A program made the translations under genes and the position numbers. The notes under the pieces were generated by a model that saw only the letters and a list, made by a program, of their open reading frames with translations, had not been told where the DNA came from and searched no databases. From positions 1 to 64,000 of the forward strand of contig QEVK01000002.1 in assembly GCA_003577315.1 (NCBI GenBank): 64,000 bases of DNA, in the 5' to 3' direction. The stretch is from Hyphomicrobiales bacterium. Lineage in GTDB: Bacteria > Pseudomonadota > Alphaproteobacteria > Rhizobiales > Rhizobiaceae. Each line of letters begins with the position of its first letter. Within the stretch, counting starts at the first letter, position 1. Below are positions 17,076 to 26,369 of this stretch, piece after piece.

Positions 17076-18194
17076 ATGCGGATCGCGCATATGGTGTCGC
17101 ATGGCGGGCTGAACGGCGTCGCCACCAGCTGCCGCACGCTGATCGAGGCGCAGCGCGCGGCCGGCCATGACGTCTTCCTCGCGGTCACGCCGCAGTCCTG
17201 GCTGGCGGCGAACCTCGAGCCCGGCGGCGTCACCCTGCTCGAAAGCGCCTTCAGGACGCGGCCGCGCGAGATCGCCCGCGTCGGCCACGCCATCCGCGAC
17301 TGGGGCTGCGACGTGGTCCACTGCCACGGCAGCCGCGCCAACAAGTACGGCCTCGTCTACCGTTTCGCCGGCCCGGTGCCGGTGGTGGCCACCGCCCACG
17401 CCGCGCTGTTCCAGTTGCCGTGGCGCTGGTTCTCGGCCGTCATCGCGCCGAGCGAGGCGACGGCCGGCTACCATGCGCGCGTGAACCGGGTGCCGCGCCG
17501 GCGCATCCATCTGGTCGCCAACGCGGTGCGCATGCCCCCCGCCGGCACGGACCTCGCCGCGGCGCGCCGGAACGCGCGCCGGGCGCTGGGGCTCGGCGAG
17601 GCGGAATTCGTGATCGGCACGGTCGGCGAGATCGGCGAGCGCAAGAACCAGGTCGACCTGCTGCGCGCCGCGGCAAGGCTTCCCGACGGCCTCGGGCCGG
17701 TGACGCTGGTCCTCGTCGGCGGCCTGCCGCCGCACGGCGAGCCGATGCAGGGCTGGAACGAGGCGCTGGCGGCGGCGTCCGCGCGCCATCGCGTCGTCCT
17801 CGCCGGCCAGCGCGACGACGGCGCGGCGCTGACGGCGGCCTTCGACCTGTTCGGCTTCGTGTCGCGCATGGAGCAGGGGCCGATCGCGCCGCTGGAGGCG
17901 ATGGCCAACGGCGTCCCCGTCCTGACCTACCGTGTCGGCAACCTGCCCGAGATCGTCGGGCACGGCCGCACCGGCTTCCTCGTCGGGCAGGGCGATGTCG
18001 AGGGCTTCGCGCGCCTTGCCGGCGAACTCATGGGCGACATCGAAAGGCTGCGGCAGGTCGGGGAAAACGCTCGGCGGGAGATCGCGGCTCGCCTGTCGCC
18101 GCAGGCCATGGAGCGCGGCACCGAGGCCGTCTACCGCGCCGTCATCGGCTCGCGCGCTCCGGCGCGTCCCGCGCCGGTTCGAGGAAATCCCTGA
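17076..18194 (+). CDS. Glycosyltransferase family 4-type protein
   Basis: A 372-aa GT-B fold glycosyltransferase. The N-terminal domain opens MRIAHMVSHGGLNGVATS with a donor/acceptor loop and VVHCHGSRANKYGL. The C-terminal domain has IGTVGEIGERKNQVDLLRA and the donor-binding stretch EQGPIAPLEAMANGVPVL...GNLPEIVGHGRTGFLV, which carries the E-x7-E motif of GT4. It probably adds a sugar to a lipopolysaccharide or exopolysaccharide acceptor at the cytoplasmic membrane; the sugar is not predictable. It starts 65 bases after smpB and its 3' end overlaps the convergent uracil-DNA glycosylase gene by 53 bases. Confidence 0.85.
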   Translation: MRIAHMVSHGGLNGVATSCRTLIEAQRAAGHDVFLAVTPQSWLAANLEPGGVTLLESAFRTRPREIARVGHAIRDWGCDVVHCHGSRANKYGLVYRFAGPVPVVATAHAALFQLPWRWFSAVIAPSEATAGYHARVNRVPRRRIHLVANAVRMPPAGTDLAAARRNARRALGLGEAEFVIGTVGEIGERKNQVDLLRAAARLPDGLGPVTLVLVGGLPPHGEPMQGWNEALAAASARHRVVLAGQRDDGAALTAAFDLFGFVSRMEQGPIAPLEAMANGVPVLTYRVGNLPEIVGHGRTGFLVGQGDVEGFARLAGELMGDIERLRQVGENARREIAARLSPQAMERGTEAVYRAVIGSRAPARPAPVRGNP

Positions 18195-18837
18195 TCGCGG
18201 CGAACACCTCCACGAACATCGCCTCGGTCAGCCGGCCGGTGTTGGTGTTGTAGCGCGAGCAGTGGTAGCTGGAAAACAGCGCCACCTTGCCCGCCTGCCG
18301 GCGCGCGCCGTGGGCGAAGGGGTGGTCGGCCACGCGCAGCCCCAGCGCCCGCACGGTCGACTGGTGCGCCACGGTGCCGAGCGCCAGGATCGCGCGCAGG
18401 TTGGGGAAGCGCGCGATGGTGGCCGTCAGGAAGCGGCGGCAGGTTGCGATCTCCGCGCCGGTCGGCTTGTTCTCCGGCGGCACGCAGCGCACCGCGTTGG
18501 TCAGCGCCGCACCGACCAGCTCGACGCCGTCGTCCGGCCGCGCCCGGAACGTGCCGTGCGAGAAGCCGAAGCGCGACAGCGTCGAATAGAGCAGCTCGCC
18601 GGCATAGTCGCCGGTGAAGGGCCGGCCGGTGCGGTTCGCCCCGCGCAGGCCGGGCGCCAGCCCGACGATCAGCAGCCTGACCGTGTCGTCGCCGGCGGCG
18701 GCCGGGAATGTCGGCACCGGCGCGTTGAACCAGCCCGGCTCGCGGCCGCGCCATCCGGCGATGAAGCCGTGCAGGCGCGGGCACAGCGCGCAGTCGCGGT
18801 GCGGTTCGGCCGCCGGCGCGGCGGGGGCGGCGCTCAC
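18142..18837 (-). CDS. Uracil-DNA glycosylase, family 5 (UdgB) type
   Basis: A 231-aa base-excision repair enzyme removing uracil from DNA. It has N-terminal cysteines (DCALCPRL) for the Fe-S cluster, the family-5 motif GLAPGLRGANRTGRPFTGDYAG lacking the acidic catalytic residue of other families, NAVRCVPPENKP, and a C-terminal SSYHCSRYNTNTGRLT in place of the usual HPS-type motif. The start is a GTG whose last base begins the TGA of the upstream NYN gene (GTGA overlap), so translation is coupled. The two genes may act together in nucleic-acid quality control; that is inferred from the overlap. Confidence 0.9.
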   Translation of the reverse strand: MSAAPAAPAAEPHRDCALCPRLHGFIAGWRGREPGWFNAPVPTFPAAAGDDTVRLLIVGLAPGLRGANRTGRPFTGDYAGELLYSTLSRFGFSHGTFRARPDDGVELVGAALTNAVRCVPPENKPTGAEIATCRRFLTATIARFPNLRAILALGTVAHQSTVRALGLRVADHPFAHGARRQAGKVALFSSYHCSRYNTNTGRLTEAMFVEVFAAIRDFLEPARDAPERASR

Positions 18838-19418
18838 TGCCCGTCTTCGTCGTAGGCGACCTCGGGCTCGGGCCTGCGGGCCGGCCGCTCGCCCGGGTCG
18901 CGGCCGATCTCGGCCTTGAGCGATTGCAGGTCGATGAAGTGGTCGGCCTGCCGGCGCAGGTCGTCCGAGATCATCGGCGGCTGCGAGGCCATGGTCGAGA
19001 CGATGGAGACCTTGCGCCCCTTGCGCTGGAGCGCCTCGACCAGCGTGCGGAAATCGCCGTCGCCGGAGAAGATGACGTAATGGTCGACGATTTCGACCAG
19101 CTCGAGCGTGTCCACCGTCAGCTCGATGTCCATGTTGCCCTTGATCTTGCGGCGGCCGGAGGAGTCGGTGAACTCCTTCGCCGGCTTCGTCACCACCTTG
19201 TAGCCGTTGTAGTCGAGCCAGTCGATCAGCGGCCGGATCGAGGAATATTCCTGGTCCTCCACCAGCGCCGTGTAATAATAGGCGCGCAGCAGGTAGCCGC
19301 GCTTCTGGAAGCTGGCCAGGAGCTTGCGGTAGTCGATGTCGAAGCCGAGCGCGCGCGACGTGGCGTAGAGATTGGCTCCGTCGATGAAGAGGGCGATCTT
19401 TTCGCGTGAATCGAACAT
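18834..19418 (-). CDS. NYN-domain (LabA/DUF88-like) protein
   Basis: A 194-aa protein with a PIN-like NYN nuclease fold. Acidic residues expected of the metal site are present: ALFIDGANLYA at residue 9 onward, KGNMDIELTVDTLELV and IFSGDGDFRTLVEALQRKG. Related proteins are conserved across rhizobia and are proposed RNases; the substrate is unknown. The ATG at 19418 has AAAGGAA upstream. The acidic C-terminal tail (after residue 165) looks disordered. It is the first gene of a two-gene unit with the uracil-DNA glycosylase. Confidence 0.85.
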   Translation of the reverse strand: MFDSREKIALFIDGANLYATSRALGFDIDYRKLLASFQKRGYLLRAYYYTALVEDQEYSSIRPLIDWLDYNGYKVVTKPAKEFTDSSGRRKIKGNMDIELTVDTLELVEIVDHYVIFSGDGDFRTLVEALQRKGRKVSIVSTMASQPPMISDDLRRQADHFIDLQSLKAEIGRDPGERPARRPEPEVAYDEDGQ

Positions 19419-19441
19419 GATGAAAATTCCTTTGATTCAAT

Positions 19442-19458
19442 AACGCTGAAATAGCGTT
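19442..19458. promoter_or_regulatory. Short dyad upstream of the NYN gene
   Basis: AACGCT-N5-AGCGTT is a perfect 6+6 dyad 24 bases upstream of the NYN start, in an AT-richer patch likely to be the promoter. It could be an operator, but a dyad of this size may be chance. Confidence 0.3.
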
Positions 19459-19674
19459 CCGAACCGTTCATTCCAAGAGGCCGCCCCGGCCGTCCGGCGC
19501 ATCTTGCGGGCGCCGCGGGGCGGGCCGGCCGAAGATTCTACGGCGCGCCGGCGCGCTGCCGCCATCACGATTTCGGGATCGCTCCGCCGGCGAGGGACGG
19601 TTGACCTTCCCGTGGCTGGAAGGTGCAGGAATCGACGCTGCAACCGCCCCGACACCCATGCCAAGGAGGTTCCG

Positions 19675-20040
19675 ATGGCACGCCCGCTTTCCCTGTTTTC
19701 CGCAATCGCCCTTGCCGCCTGCGTGGCCGCCGCGCCGGGGGCGCGGGCGCAGGACGCCCATGGCGGGCACGAGGGCCACAGCGCCGCCTCGCAGGCCTAT
19801 ATGGACGCCATGGCCGCGATGAACGAGGCGATGGAGGCGATGCGGATGAGCGGCGAGCCCGGCATCGACTTCGCGCTGATGATGATCCCGCACCACCAGA
19901 GCGCCATCGACATGGCAAGGGCCTATCTGGACAGCGGCGACGGCGACCCGGAGCTGACGAAGCTGTCGCGGGAGGTCGTCGCCGCGCAGGAGGCCGAGAT
20001 CGCGTTCCTGCGGGCGTGGCTGGCGAGGAAAGGCCGCTAG
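19675..20040 (+). CDS. Secreted DUF305 protein
   Basis: A 121-aa exported protein. A signal peptide (MARPLSLFSAIALAACVAAAPGARA-Q) is followed by a histidine-rich patch HGGHEGH and the DUF305 core with FALMMIPHHQSAIDMARAYL and EVVAAQEAEIAFLRAWL. DUF305 proteins are ferritin-like four-helix periplasmic proteins often linked to copper or metal handling; the Met/His content fits but no activity is proven. The ATG at 19675 follows AAGGAGGT. It stands alone between the NYN gene promoter and rpoZ, so it is probably monocistronic. Confidence 0.85.
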   Translation: MARPLSLFSAIALAACVAAAPGARAQDAHGGHEGHSAASQAYMDAMAAMNEAMEAMRMSGEPGIDFALMMIPHHQSAIDMARAYLDSGDGDPELTKLSREVVAAQEAEIAFLRAWLARKGR

Positions 20041-20144
20041 GCGCGGGCGCTCCGGCGCCGCATCGTCATCGAAAGCTTGTATTTGGCGTGCGTTCGCGAT
20101 ATGGACCGCCGGACTCTCCGAAAATCCGATGAAAGGGGCGCCGT

Positions 20145-20540
20145 ATGGCCCGCGTTACCGTTGAGGATTGCATCGACAAGGTCGAGAACCGCTTCGAGCT
20201 GGTGCTGCTCGCCGGCCACCGCGCCCGCCAGATCAGCCAGGGCGCGCCGATCACCGTCGATCGCGACAACGACAAGAACCCGGTGGTCGCGCTGCGCGAG
20301 ATCGCCGACGAGACGCTGTCGCCCGACGATCTCAAGGAAGACCTGATCCACTCGCTGCAGAAGCACGTCGAGGTCGACGAGCCCGAGGTCGATCTGCCCG
20401 AGATCGCCGACGCCCCCGCCGGTGTGATCGCCGCCGAGGCCGACGACGACGACGTCGTCGCCTTCGACCGCATGTCGGAGGAGGATCTCCTCGCCGGCAT
20501 CGAGGGCCTGGTGCCGCCGGAAAAGAGCGACGACTTCTGA
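20145..20540 (+). CDS. rpoZ: RNA polymerase omega subunit
   Basis: A 131-aa omega subunit assisting assembly and stability of RNA polymerase and contributing to ppGpp response. The conserved core is [27 protein letters not shown], then [14 protein letters not shown]. The acidic C-terminal extension (residues 65-131) is usual for alphaproteobacteria. GAAAGGGG precedes the ATG. It is followed by its own strong terminator and then rsh, the typical order linking omega with the ppGpp synthetase. Confidence 0.96.
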   Translation: MARVTVEDCIDKVENRFELVLLAGHRARQISQGAPITVDRDNDKNPVVALREIADETLSPDDLKEDLIHSLQKHVEVDEPEVDLPEIADAPAGVIAAEADDDDVVAFDRMSEEDLLAGIEGLVPPEKSDDF

Positions 20541-20594
20541 GGCTGGCCCAGCGTCCGCCACTTTATCGGCGGTCAAATCGCGTCTATTGAGATC

Positions 20595-20630
20595 ATGCGC
20601 CCGGCGGCCGCCGGGCGCATGTCTTGTTTT
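20595..20630 (+). terminator. Rho-independent terminator of rpoZ
   Basis: The 26 bases at 20595-20620 form a perfect palindrome (ATGCGCCCGGC arms) giving an 11-bp GC-rich stem, followed by GTCTTGTTTT. It lies 55 bases after the rpoZ stop and just before the rsh gene, so rsh may need its own promoter or readthrough. Confidence 0.85.
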
Positions 20631-20650
20631 GAGCGACGGGAAAAGCCTCC

Positions 20651-22879
20651 ATGATGCGACAATACGAGCTTGTCGAGCGCGTCCAGCGCTACAAGCCCGA
20701 TGTCAACGAGGCGCTGCTCAACAAGGCCTATGTCTATGCCATGCAGAAGCATGGCCACCAGAAGCGCGCCTCGGGCGATCCCTACTTCTCGCATCCGCTG
20801 GAAGTGGCGGCGATCCTGACCGACATGCGCATGGACGAGGCCACCATCGCGGTGGCGCTGCTGCACGACACCATCGAGGACACGACCGCGACGCGCGCCG
20901 AGATCGACGCGCTGTTCGGCCCCGACATGGGCAAGCTGGTCGAGGGGCTGACCAAGCTCAAGAAGCTCGACCTCGTCTCCAGGAAGGCCGAGCAGGCGGA
21001 GAACCTGCGCAAGCTGCTGCTGGCCATCTCCGACGACGTGCGCGTCCTCCTCGTCAAGCTCGCCGACCGGCTGCACAACATGCGCACGCTGGAGCACATG
21101 CGCCCCGACAAGCGCCTGCGCATCGCCGAGGAAACGATGGAGATCTATGCGCCGCTGGCCGGGCGCATGGGCATGCAGGACATGCGCGAGGAGCTGGAGG
21201 AGCTGTCCTTCAAGTACATCAACCCCGAGGCGTACAATGCCGTCACCGAACGGCTCGCCGAGTTCGTGGAACGCAACAGGGGCGTGGTCGAGGAGATCGA
21301 GCACGCGCTGTCGGACCTGTTCGTCAAGCACGCGCTCTATGCCGAGGTGAAGAGCCGGCTGAAGAAGCCGTGGTCGGTGTTCCGCAAGATGGAGACCAAG
21401 GCGATCTCCTTCGAGCAGCTTTCCGACATCATCGGCTTCCGCGTCATCGTCGCCAATGTCGAGGACTGCTACCGGGCGCTGGGCGCGATCCACACCGCGT
21501 GGTCGATGGTGCCCGGCCGCTTCAAGGACTACATCTCGACGCCGAAGCAGAACGACTACCGCTCGATCCACACCACCATCGTCGGCCCCTCGCGCCAGCG
21601 CGTCGAATTGCAGATCCGCACCCAGGCGATGGACACGGTGGCCGAATACGGCGTCGCCGCGCATTCGATCTACAAGGATCACGGCGACAAGGCCAACGGC
21701 GCCAGCCACTCCGTCTCCAAGGACACCAAGGCCTATGCGTGGCTGCGCCAGACCATCGAGGCGCTGTCGGAGGGCGACAACCCCGAGGACTTCCTCGAGA
21801 ACACCAAGCTGGAGCTGTTCCAGGACCAGGTCTTCGCCTTCACCCCGAAGGGCCGGCTGATCGCGCTGCCGCGCGGGGCCACGCCCATCGACTTCGCCTA
21901 TGCCGTCCACACCGATGTCGGCGACACCTGCGTCGGCGCCAAGGTCAACGGCCGCGTCATGCCGCTGATGACGGAGCTGAAGAACGGCGACGAGGTCGAG
22001 ATCATCCGCTCCAAGGCCCAGGTGCCGCCGGCGGCCTGGGAGTCGGTCGTCGTCACCGGCAAGGCGCGCTCGGCCATCCGCCGCGCCACGCGCAACGCCA
22101 TGCGCAAGCAGTATTCCGGGCTCGGCGTGCGCATCCTCGAGCGCGCCTTCGCCCGCGCCGGCAAGACGTTCACGCGCGAGGCGATCAAGCCGGTGCTGCA
22201 CCGGCTCGCGCGCAAGGACGTCGAGGACGTGCTGGCCGATGTCGGGCGCGGCGAATTGTCGTCGCCCGACGTGCTCAAGGCCGTGTTCCCCGACCACAAG
22301 GAGGACCGCGTCGCCACCTCGCCCAAGGTGCGCGAGGAAGGCTGGTTCAACCTGCGCAACGCCGCCGGCATGCTGTTCCAGATCCCGGGCCTGCGCAGCC
22401 GCAAGGCCGGCGGCGGCGGCAAGGACGGCGGCGCTGTGCCGATCCGCGGCGCCCACGGCGACCTGCCGGTCTTCTTCGCGCCCGAGGGCGCGGTGCCCGG
22501 CGACCGCATCGTCGGCATCGTCGAGCCGGGCAAGGGCATCACCATCTATCCGATCCAGTCGCCGTCGCTCACCGCCTTCGACGACCAGCCCGAACGCTGG
22601 ATCGACGTGCGCTGGGACATCGACGAGGAGAGGCGGGAACGCTTTCCGGCCCGCATCTCCGTCACCGCCATCAACGAGCCGGGCTCGCTCGCCTCGATCG
22701 CCCAGACCATCGCGGCCAACGACGCCAACATCCACACCCTGTCGATGGCGCGCACCGCGCCCGACTTCACCGAGATGATCTTCGACCTCGAGGTCTGGGA
22801 CCTGAAGCACCTGAACCGGCTGCTCTCGCAGCTCAAGGACAATTCGAGCGTCAGCGCGGCCAAGCGCGTCAACGGCTGA
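20651..22879 (+). CDS. rsh: Bifunctional (p)ppGpp synthetase/hydrolase
   Basis: A 742-aa RelA/SpoT homologue controlling the stringent response. The HD hydrolase domain is intact (LLHDTIEDT near residue 77). The synthetase domain contains GRFKDYISTPKQNDYRSIHTT and VELQIRTQAMD. A TGS domain (FTPKGRLIALPRGATPIDFAYAVH) and a C-terminal ACT domain (RISVTAINEPGSLASIAQTI) complete the usual order. As in other rhizobia it is probably the only long Rsh, doing both reactions. ATGATG at the start leaves two possible first codons. pyrE follows 21 bases later. Confidence 0.96.
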   Translation: MMRQYELVERVQRYKPDVNEALLNKAYVYAMQKHGHQKRASGDPYFSHPLEVAAILTDMRMDEATIAVALLHDTIEDTTATRAEIDALFGPDMGKLVEGLTKLKKLDLVSRKAEQAENLRKLLLAISDDVRVLLVKLADRLHNMRTLEHMRPDKRLRIAEETMEIYAPLAGRMGMQDMREELEELSFKYINPEAYNAVTERLAEFVERNRGVVEEIEHALSDLFVKHALYAEVKSRLKKPWSVFRKMETKAISFEQLSDIIGFRVIVANVEDCYRALGAIHTAWSMVPGRFKDYISTPKQNDYRSIHTTIVGPSRQRVELQIRTQAMDTVAEYGVAAHSIYKDHGDKANGASHSVSKDTKAYAWLRQTIEALSEGDNPEDFLENTKLELFQDQVFAFTPKGRLIALPRGATPIDFAYAVHTDVGDTCVGAKVNGRVMPLMTELKNGDEVEIIRSKAQVPPAAWESVVVTGKARSAIRRATRNAMRKQYSGLGVRILERAFARAGKTFTREAIKPVLHRLARKDVEDVLADVGRGELSSPDVLKAVFPDHKEDRVATSPKVREEGWFNLRNAAGMLFQIPGLRSRKAGGGGKDGGAVPIRGAHGDLPVFFAPEGAVPGDRIVGIVEPGKGITIYPIQSPSLTAFDDQPERWIDVRWDIDEERRERFPARISVTAINEPGSLASIAQTIAANDANIHTLSMARTAPDFTEMIFDLEVWDLKHLNRLLSQLKDNSSVSAAKRVNG

Positions 22880-22900
22880 CGGCGCGAGCGGAGAAACGAC

Positions 22901-23494
22901 ATGGACAGGCACGACATGGACAGGGACGACGTGCTGGGCATCTTCCGCGAGGCGGGCGCGATCCTCGAGGGCCACTTCATACTGACCTCCGGCCTGCGCA
23001 GCCCCGTCTTCCTGCAAAAGGCGCGCGTCTTCATGCACGCCGACAAGACCGAGCGCCTGTGCCGGGCGCTCGCCGCGCGGGTGCGTGAAAACGTGCCGGG
23101 CCGGATCGACTACGTCGTCGGGCCGGCGGTCGGCGGGCTGATCCCGGCCTACGAGACCTCGCGGCATCTGGGCGTGCCGGCCATCTGGGTCGAGCGCGAG
23201 GGCGGCGAGTTCCGCCTGCGCCGCTTCGAGATCGAGCCCGGCGCGCGCGTCGTCATCGTCGAGGACATCGTCACCACCGGCCTGTCGATCCGCGAGACGG
23301 TGGACTGCATGCGAAAGCTCGGGGCCGATGTGGCGGCGGCCTGCTGCATCATCGACCGCTCGGCCGGCAAGGCCGATGTCGGCGTGAAGCTGGTGGCGCT
23401 GGCTGAGTACGAGGTGCCGGCCTATCCCGCCGACGCGCTGCCGCCGGAGCTTGCCGCAATTCCGCCCGTGAAGCCGGGTAGCCGCAGCCTATGA
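22901..23494 (+). CDS. pyrE: Orotate phosphoribosyltransferase
   Basis: A 197-aa enzyme joining orotate to PRPP to give orotidine 5'-phosphate in pyrimidine synthesis. It has [20 protein letters not shown] for orotate binding and the PRPP motif [14 protein letters not shown]. The start is the ATG at 22901 behind GGAGAAA; a second ATG lies six codons in. Its stop overlaps the acpS start by four bases. A dihydroorotase gene lies 11 kb downstream. Confidence 0.94.
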   Translation: MDRHDMDRDDVLGIFREAGAILEGHFILTSGLRSPVFLQKARVFMHADKTERLCRALAARVRENVPGRIDYVVGPAVGGLIPAYETSRHLGVPAIWVEREGGEFRLRRFEIEPGARVVIVEDIVTTGLSIRETVDCMRKLGADVAAACCIIDRSAGKADVGVKLVALAEYEVPAYPADALPPELAAIPPVKPGSRSL

Positions 23495-23895
23495 TCGTCG
23501 GCATCGGCAGCGACCTGATCGACATAAGGCGGGTGGAAAAGACGCTTGCGCGCCACGCCGAGCGCTTCATCGCGCGCGTCTTCACCGAGATCGAGCGCGA
23601 GAAGTCGGAGCGCCGCAAGGAGCGCGCCGCCTCCTACGCCAAGCGCTTCGCGGCCAAGGAGGCCTGCGCCAAGGCGCTCGGCACCGGCATCTCGCGCGGC
23701 GTCTACTGGCGCGACATGGGCGTGGTCAACCTGCCGGGCGGCAAGCCGACCATGCGGCTGACGGGCGGCGCCGCCGTGCGGCTGGCCGAGATCATGCCGG
23801 ACGGCCACGAGGCCTTCATCCACCTGACCATCACCGACGACTACCCGCTGGCGCAGGCATTCGTGGTCATCGAGGTGAGGCCGGCGCGGGGCTGA
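23491..23895 (+). CDS. acpS: Holo-[acyl-carrier-protein] synthase
   Basis: A 134-aa phosphopantetheinyl transferase that loads the CoA-derived arm on acyl carrier protein. It has the magnesium-binding [15 protein letters not shown] at the N-terminus and [18 protein letters not shown], with the catalytic Glu/Lys. Full length for the family. Start overlaps the pyrE stop (ATGA), and lepB follows after 77 bases, the standard rhizobial order. Confidence 0.96.
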   Translation: MIVGIGSDLIDIRRVEKTLARHAERFIARVFTEIEREKSERRKERAASYAKRFAAKEACAKALGTGISRGVYWRDMGVVNLPGGKPTMRLTGGAAVRLAEIMPDGHEAFIHLTITDDYPLAQAFVVIEVRPARG

Positions 23896-23972
23896 CGCGG
23901 CTGTCGCGCGCTATTGCGTTGCCCCGTGCCGCCCGAGCCGCTAAGACGGAGCGCATTTCACGGAAGGACGGC

Positions 23973-24722
23973 ATGAGCGTGGCTGACAAATCGCAGAAGA
24001 AATCCGGCGGCCTTGGCGAGACCGTCAGCGTCATCGTGCAGGCGCTGCTGCTCGCGCTCGTCATCCGCACCTTCCTGTTCCAGCCGTTCTCGATTCCCTC
24101 GGGCTCGATGCGTCCGACGCTGCTCGAGGGCGACTACCTCTTCGTCACCAAATGGGCCTATGGCTATTCGCACCATTCGCTGCCGTTCTCGCCCAAGCTG
24201 TTCTCCGGCCGCATCTGGGGCAGCCAGCCCGAGCGCGGCGACGTCGCGGTGTTCAAGTTCCCGCCCAACCCCTCGCTCGACTACATCAAGCGGGTGATCG
24301 GCCTGCCGGGCGACCGCGTCCAGATGCGCGGCGGCCAGCTCTTCATCAACGGCGAGGCGGTGAAGCGCGAGAAGGTCGGCGAGATCGACAATCCCGACAT
24401 CACCGAGATGAACCGCCCGGTCGAGGTCTGGCGCGAGACGCTGCCCAACGGCGTCTCCTACGACACGCTGGACCTGACCCCCAACGGCATCGGCGACGAC
24501 ACGCGCGAGTTCGTCGTGCCGGAAGGCCACTATTTCATGATGGGCGACAACCGCGACAACTCCACCGACAGCCGCTTCTCGGTCGGCTTCGTGCCGGAGG
24601 ACCACCTCGTCGGCCGCGCCAACATCATCTTCTTCTCCATCGCCGGCGGCGCGAGCCCGCTCGAGATCTGGCGCTGGCCGTCCGAGCTGCGCGGCTCGCG
24701 CCTGTTCGACATGGTCCGGTGA
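23973..24722 (+). CDS. lepB: Signal peptidase I
   Basis: A 249-aa membrane protease that removes signal peptides from exported proteins. A single N-terminal membrane anchor (about 18-40) is followed by the catalytic Ser45 in IPSGSMRPTL and Lys106 in YIKRVIGLPGDRV. C-terminal boxes MMGDNRDNSTDSR and VGRANIIFFS are present. The ATG at 23973 follows GGAAGGA and yields the normal short cytoplasmic tail; an upstream in-frame start would add an unneeded basic leader. Confidence 0.96.
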   Translation: MSVADKSQKKSGGLGETVSVIVQALLLALVIRTFLFQPFSIPSGSMRPTLLEGDYLFVTKWAYGYSHHSLPFSPKLFSGRIWGSQPERGDVAVFKFPPNPSLDYIKRVIGLPGDRVQMRGGQLFINGEAVKREKVGEIDNPDITEMNRPVEVWRETLPNGVSYDTLDLTPNGIGDDTREFVVPEGHYFMMGDNRDNSTDSRFSVGFVPEDHLVGRANIIFFSIAGGASPLEIWRWPSELRGSRLFDMVR

Positions 24723-24738
24723 GGACGGGCCGGGCGTG

Positions 24739-25449
24739 ATGGCCGCCAAGCCGCAAAGCGACGCCGACCTTTCCGCCGCGGTCGAGGCGATCGCCGGCCT
24801 GACCTTCGCCGACACGGCCCTGCTGCGCCGCGCGCTCACCCACGCCAGCGCCGGCGAGGGCAAGGACTACCAGCGCCTCGAATTTCTCGGCGACCGGGTG
24901 CTGGGCCTCGTCGTGGCGCAGATGGTGTTCGAGGCCAACCCGCGCGCGCCCGAGGGCGAGCTGTCGCTGCGGCTCAACGCGCTGGTCAACGCCGAGACGC
25001 TTGCGGAAATCGCCGACGAGATCGGCCTGTCCGGGCTGATCGTGGCCGGCAGCGAATTGCGCACGCTCACCGGCCGCAAGCGCGTCAACCTGCGCGCCGA
25101 CGTCATGGAGGCGCTGATCGCCGCGCTCTATCTCGAAGGCGGGCTGGAGGCGGCGCAGCGCTTCATCCGCCGCTACTGGGAAGGCCGCTCGAAGGCGCCG
25201 ACGGCCGCGCGCCGCGACGCCAAGACCGAGTTGCAGGAATGGGCGCATCAGGTGGCCAGGGCAGTGCCGGCCTATGCGGTGGAAAAGCGCGAGGGGCCGG
25301 ACCACGACCCGGTCTTCGAGGTGTCGGTGCGCATCGACGGCATGAAGCCCGCCACCGGCACCGGCCGTTCCAAGCGCGAGGCCGAGCAGGCGGCCGCCGC
25401 CGCCGTGCTGTTGCGTGAAGGCGTGTGGCGCGAGGAGCGCGAGGCATGA
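24739..25449 (+). CDS. rnc: Ribonuclease III
   Basis: A 236-aa double-strand-specific RNase processing rRNA precursors and regulatory duplexes. The signature is QRLEFLGDRVLGLVV with the catalytic acidic residues, and a second acidic site lies in VNLRADVMEALIAALYLEGG. The C-terminal double-stranded RNA-binding domain (DAKTELQEWAHQ ... GTGRSKREAEQAAAAAVL) is complete. GTG at 24736 is directly in front of ATG; either could be used. Its stop overlaps the era start by four bases. Confidence 0.96.
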   Translation: MAAKPQSDADLSAAVEAIAGLTFADTALLRRALTHASAGEGKDYQRLEFLGDRVLGLVVAQMVFEANPRAPEGELSLRLNALVNAETLAEIADEIGLSGLIVAGSELRTLTGRKRVNLRADVMEALIAALYLEGGLEAAQRFIRRYWEGRSKAPTAARRDAKTELQEWAHQVARAVPAYAVEKREGPDHDPVFEVSVRIDGMKPATGTGRSKREAEQAAAAAVLLREGVWREEREA

Positions 25450-26369
25450 GCGAGACCGTGCAGGACCGGGGACAGGCGCCGACCCGCTCCGGCTTCGTGG
25501 CGCTGATCGGCGCGCCCAATGCCGGCAAGTCGACGCTGCTCAACCAGCTTGTCGGCACCAAGGTGTCGATCGTCACCCACAAGGTGCAGACCACGCGCGC
25601 GCTGGTGCGCGGCATCGCCACGCACGGGACGGCGCAGATCGTCTTCGTCGACACGCCCGGCATCTTCAAGCCGCGCCGCCGGCTCGACCGGGCGATGGTC
25701 ACCACCGCCTGGGGCGGGGCCAGGGACGCCGACGTCGTGCTGGTGCTGATCGACGCCGAGCGCGGCATCAAGGGCGACGCCGCGACCATCCTGGAGAGCC
25801 TCGAAAGCGTGCGCCAGCCCAAGGTGCTGGTGTTGAACAAGGTCGACCGCGTCAAGCGCGAAAGCCTGTTGAAGCTGGCTGCCGACGCCAACGAGCGGGT
25901 CGGTTTCGAGCGCACCTTCATGGTTTCCGCGCTCACCGGCTCCGGCTGCGTCGACCTCCTCGACTGGCTGGCGACGCGCCTGCCAGAAGGGCCGTGGTAC
26001 TACCCGGAAGACCAGATTTCCGACCTGCCCATGCGCCAGCTCGCCGCCGAGATCACCCGCGAGAAGCTCTACCTGCGGCTGCATCAGGAGCTTCCCTATT
26101 CCTCCCATGTCGAGACCGAGAAGTGGGAGGAGAAGAAGGACGGCTCCGTGCGCATCGAGCAGGTGATCTATGTCGAGCGCGACAGCCAGAAGAAGATCGT
26201 GCTCGGCCACAAGGGCGAGACCATCCGCGCCATCGGCCAGGCCGCGCGCAAGGAGATCGGCGACATCCTCGAGCAGAAGGTGCATCTGTTCCTGTTCGTC
26301 AAGGTGCGCGAGAACTGGGGCGACGATCCCGAGCGCTACCGCGAGATGGGGCTCGACTTCCCGGGCTGA
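25446..26369 (+). CDS. era: GTPase Era
   Basis: A 307-aa GTPase acting in 30S subunit assembly, binding the 3' end of 16S rRNA. G1 is GAPNAGKST (22-30), G3 is VDTPGIF, G4 is LNKVDRV. The C-terminal KH domain shows the expected VLGHKGETIRAIGQAARKEI. Translation is coupled to rnc by an ATGA overlap. The last 34 bases overlap the convergent acetyltransferase gene. Confidence 0.96.
   Translation: MSETVQDRGQAPTRSGFVALIGAPNAGKSTLLNQLVGTKVSIVTHKVQTTRALVRGIATHGTAQIVFVDTPGIFKPRRRLDRAMVTTAWGGARDADVVLVLIDAERGIKGDAATILESLESVRQPKVLVLNKVDRVKRESLLKLAADANERVGFERTFMVSALTGSGCVDLLDWLATRLPEGPWYYPEDQISDLPMRQLAAEITREKLYLRLHQELPYSSHVETEKWEEKKDGSVRIEQVIYVERDSQKKIVLGHKGETIRAIGQAARKEIGDILEQKVHLFLFVKVRENWGDDPERYREMGLDFPG

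Noticed and set aside
19456-19480. GTTC-N6-GTTC near the NYN promoter as a LexA site.
   Set aside because: Spacing is six, not seven, so it does not fit the alphaproteobacterial consensus.
20573-23167. An 864-codon open frame on the minus strand antisense to rsh and pyrE.
   Set aside because: It is the mirror of two clear genes in GC-rich DNA; composition is Asp/Arg/His/Val-rich, with no domain and no ribosome-binding site.
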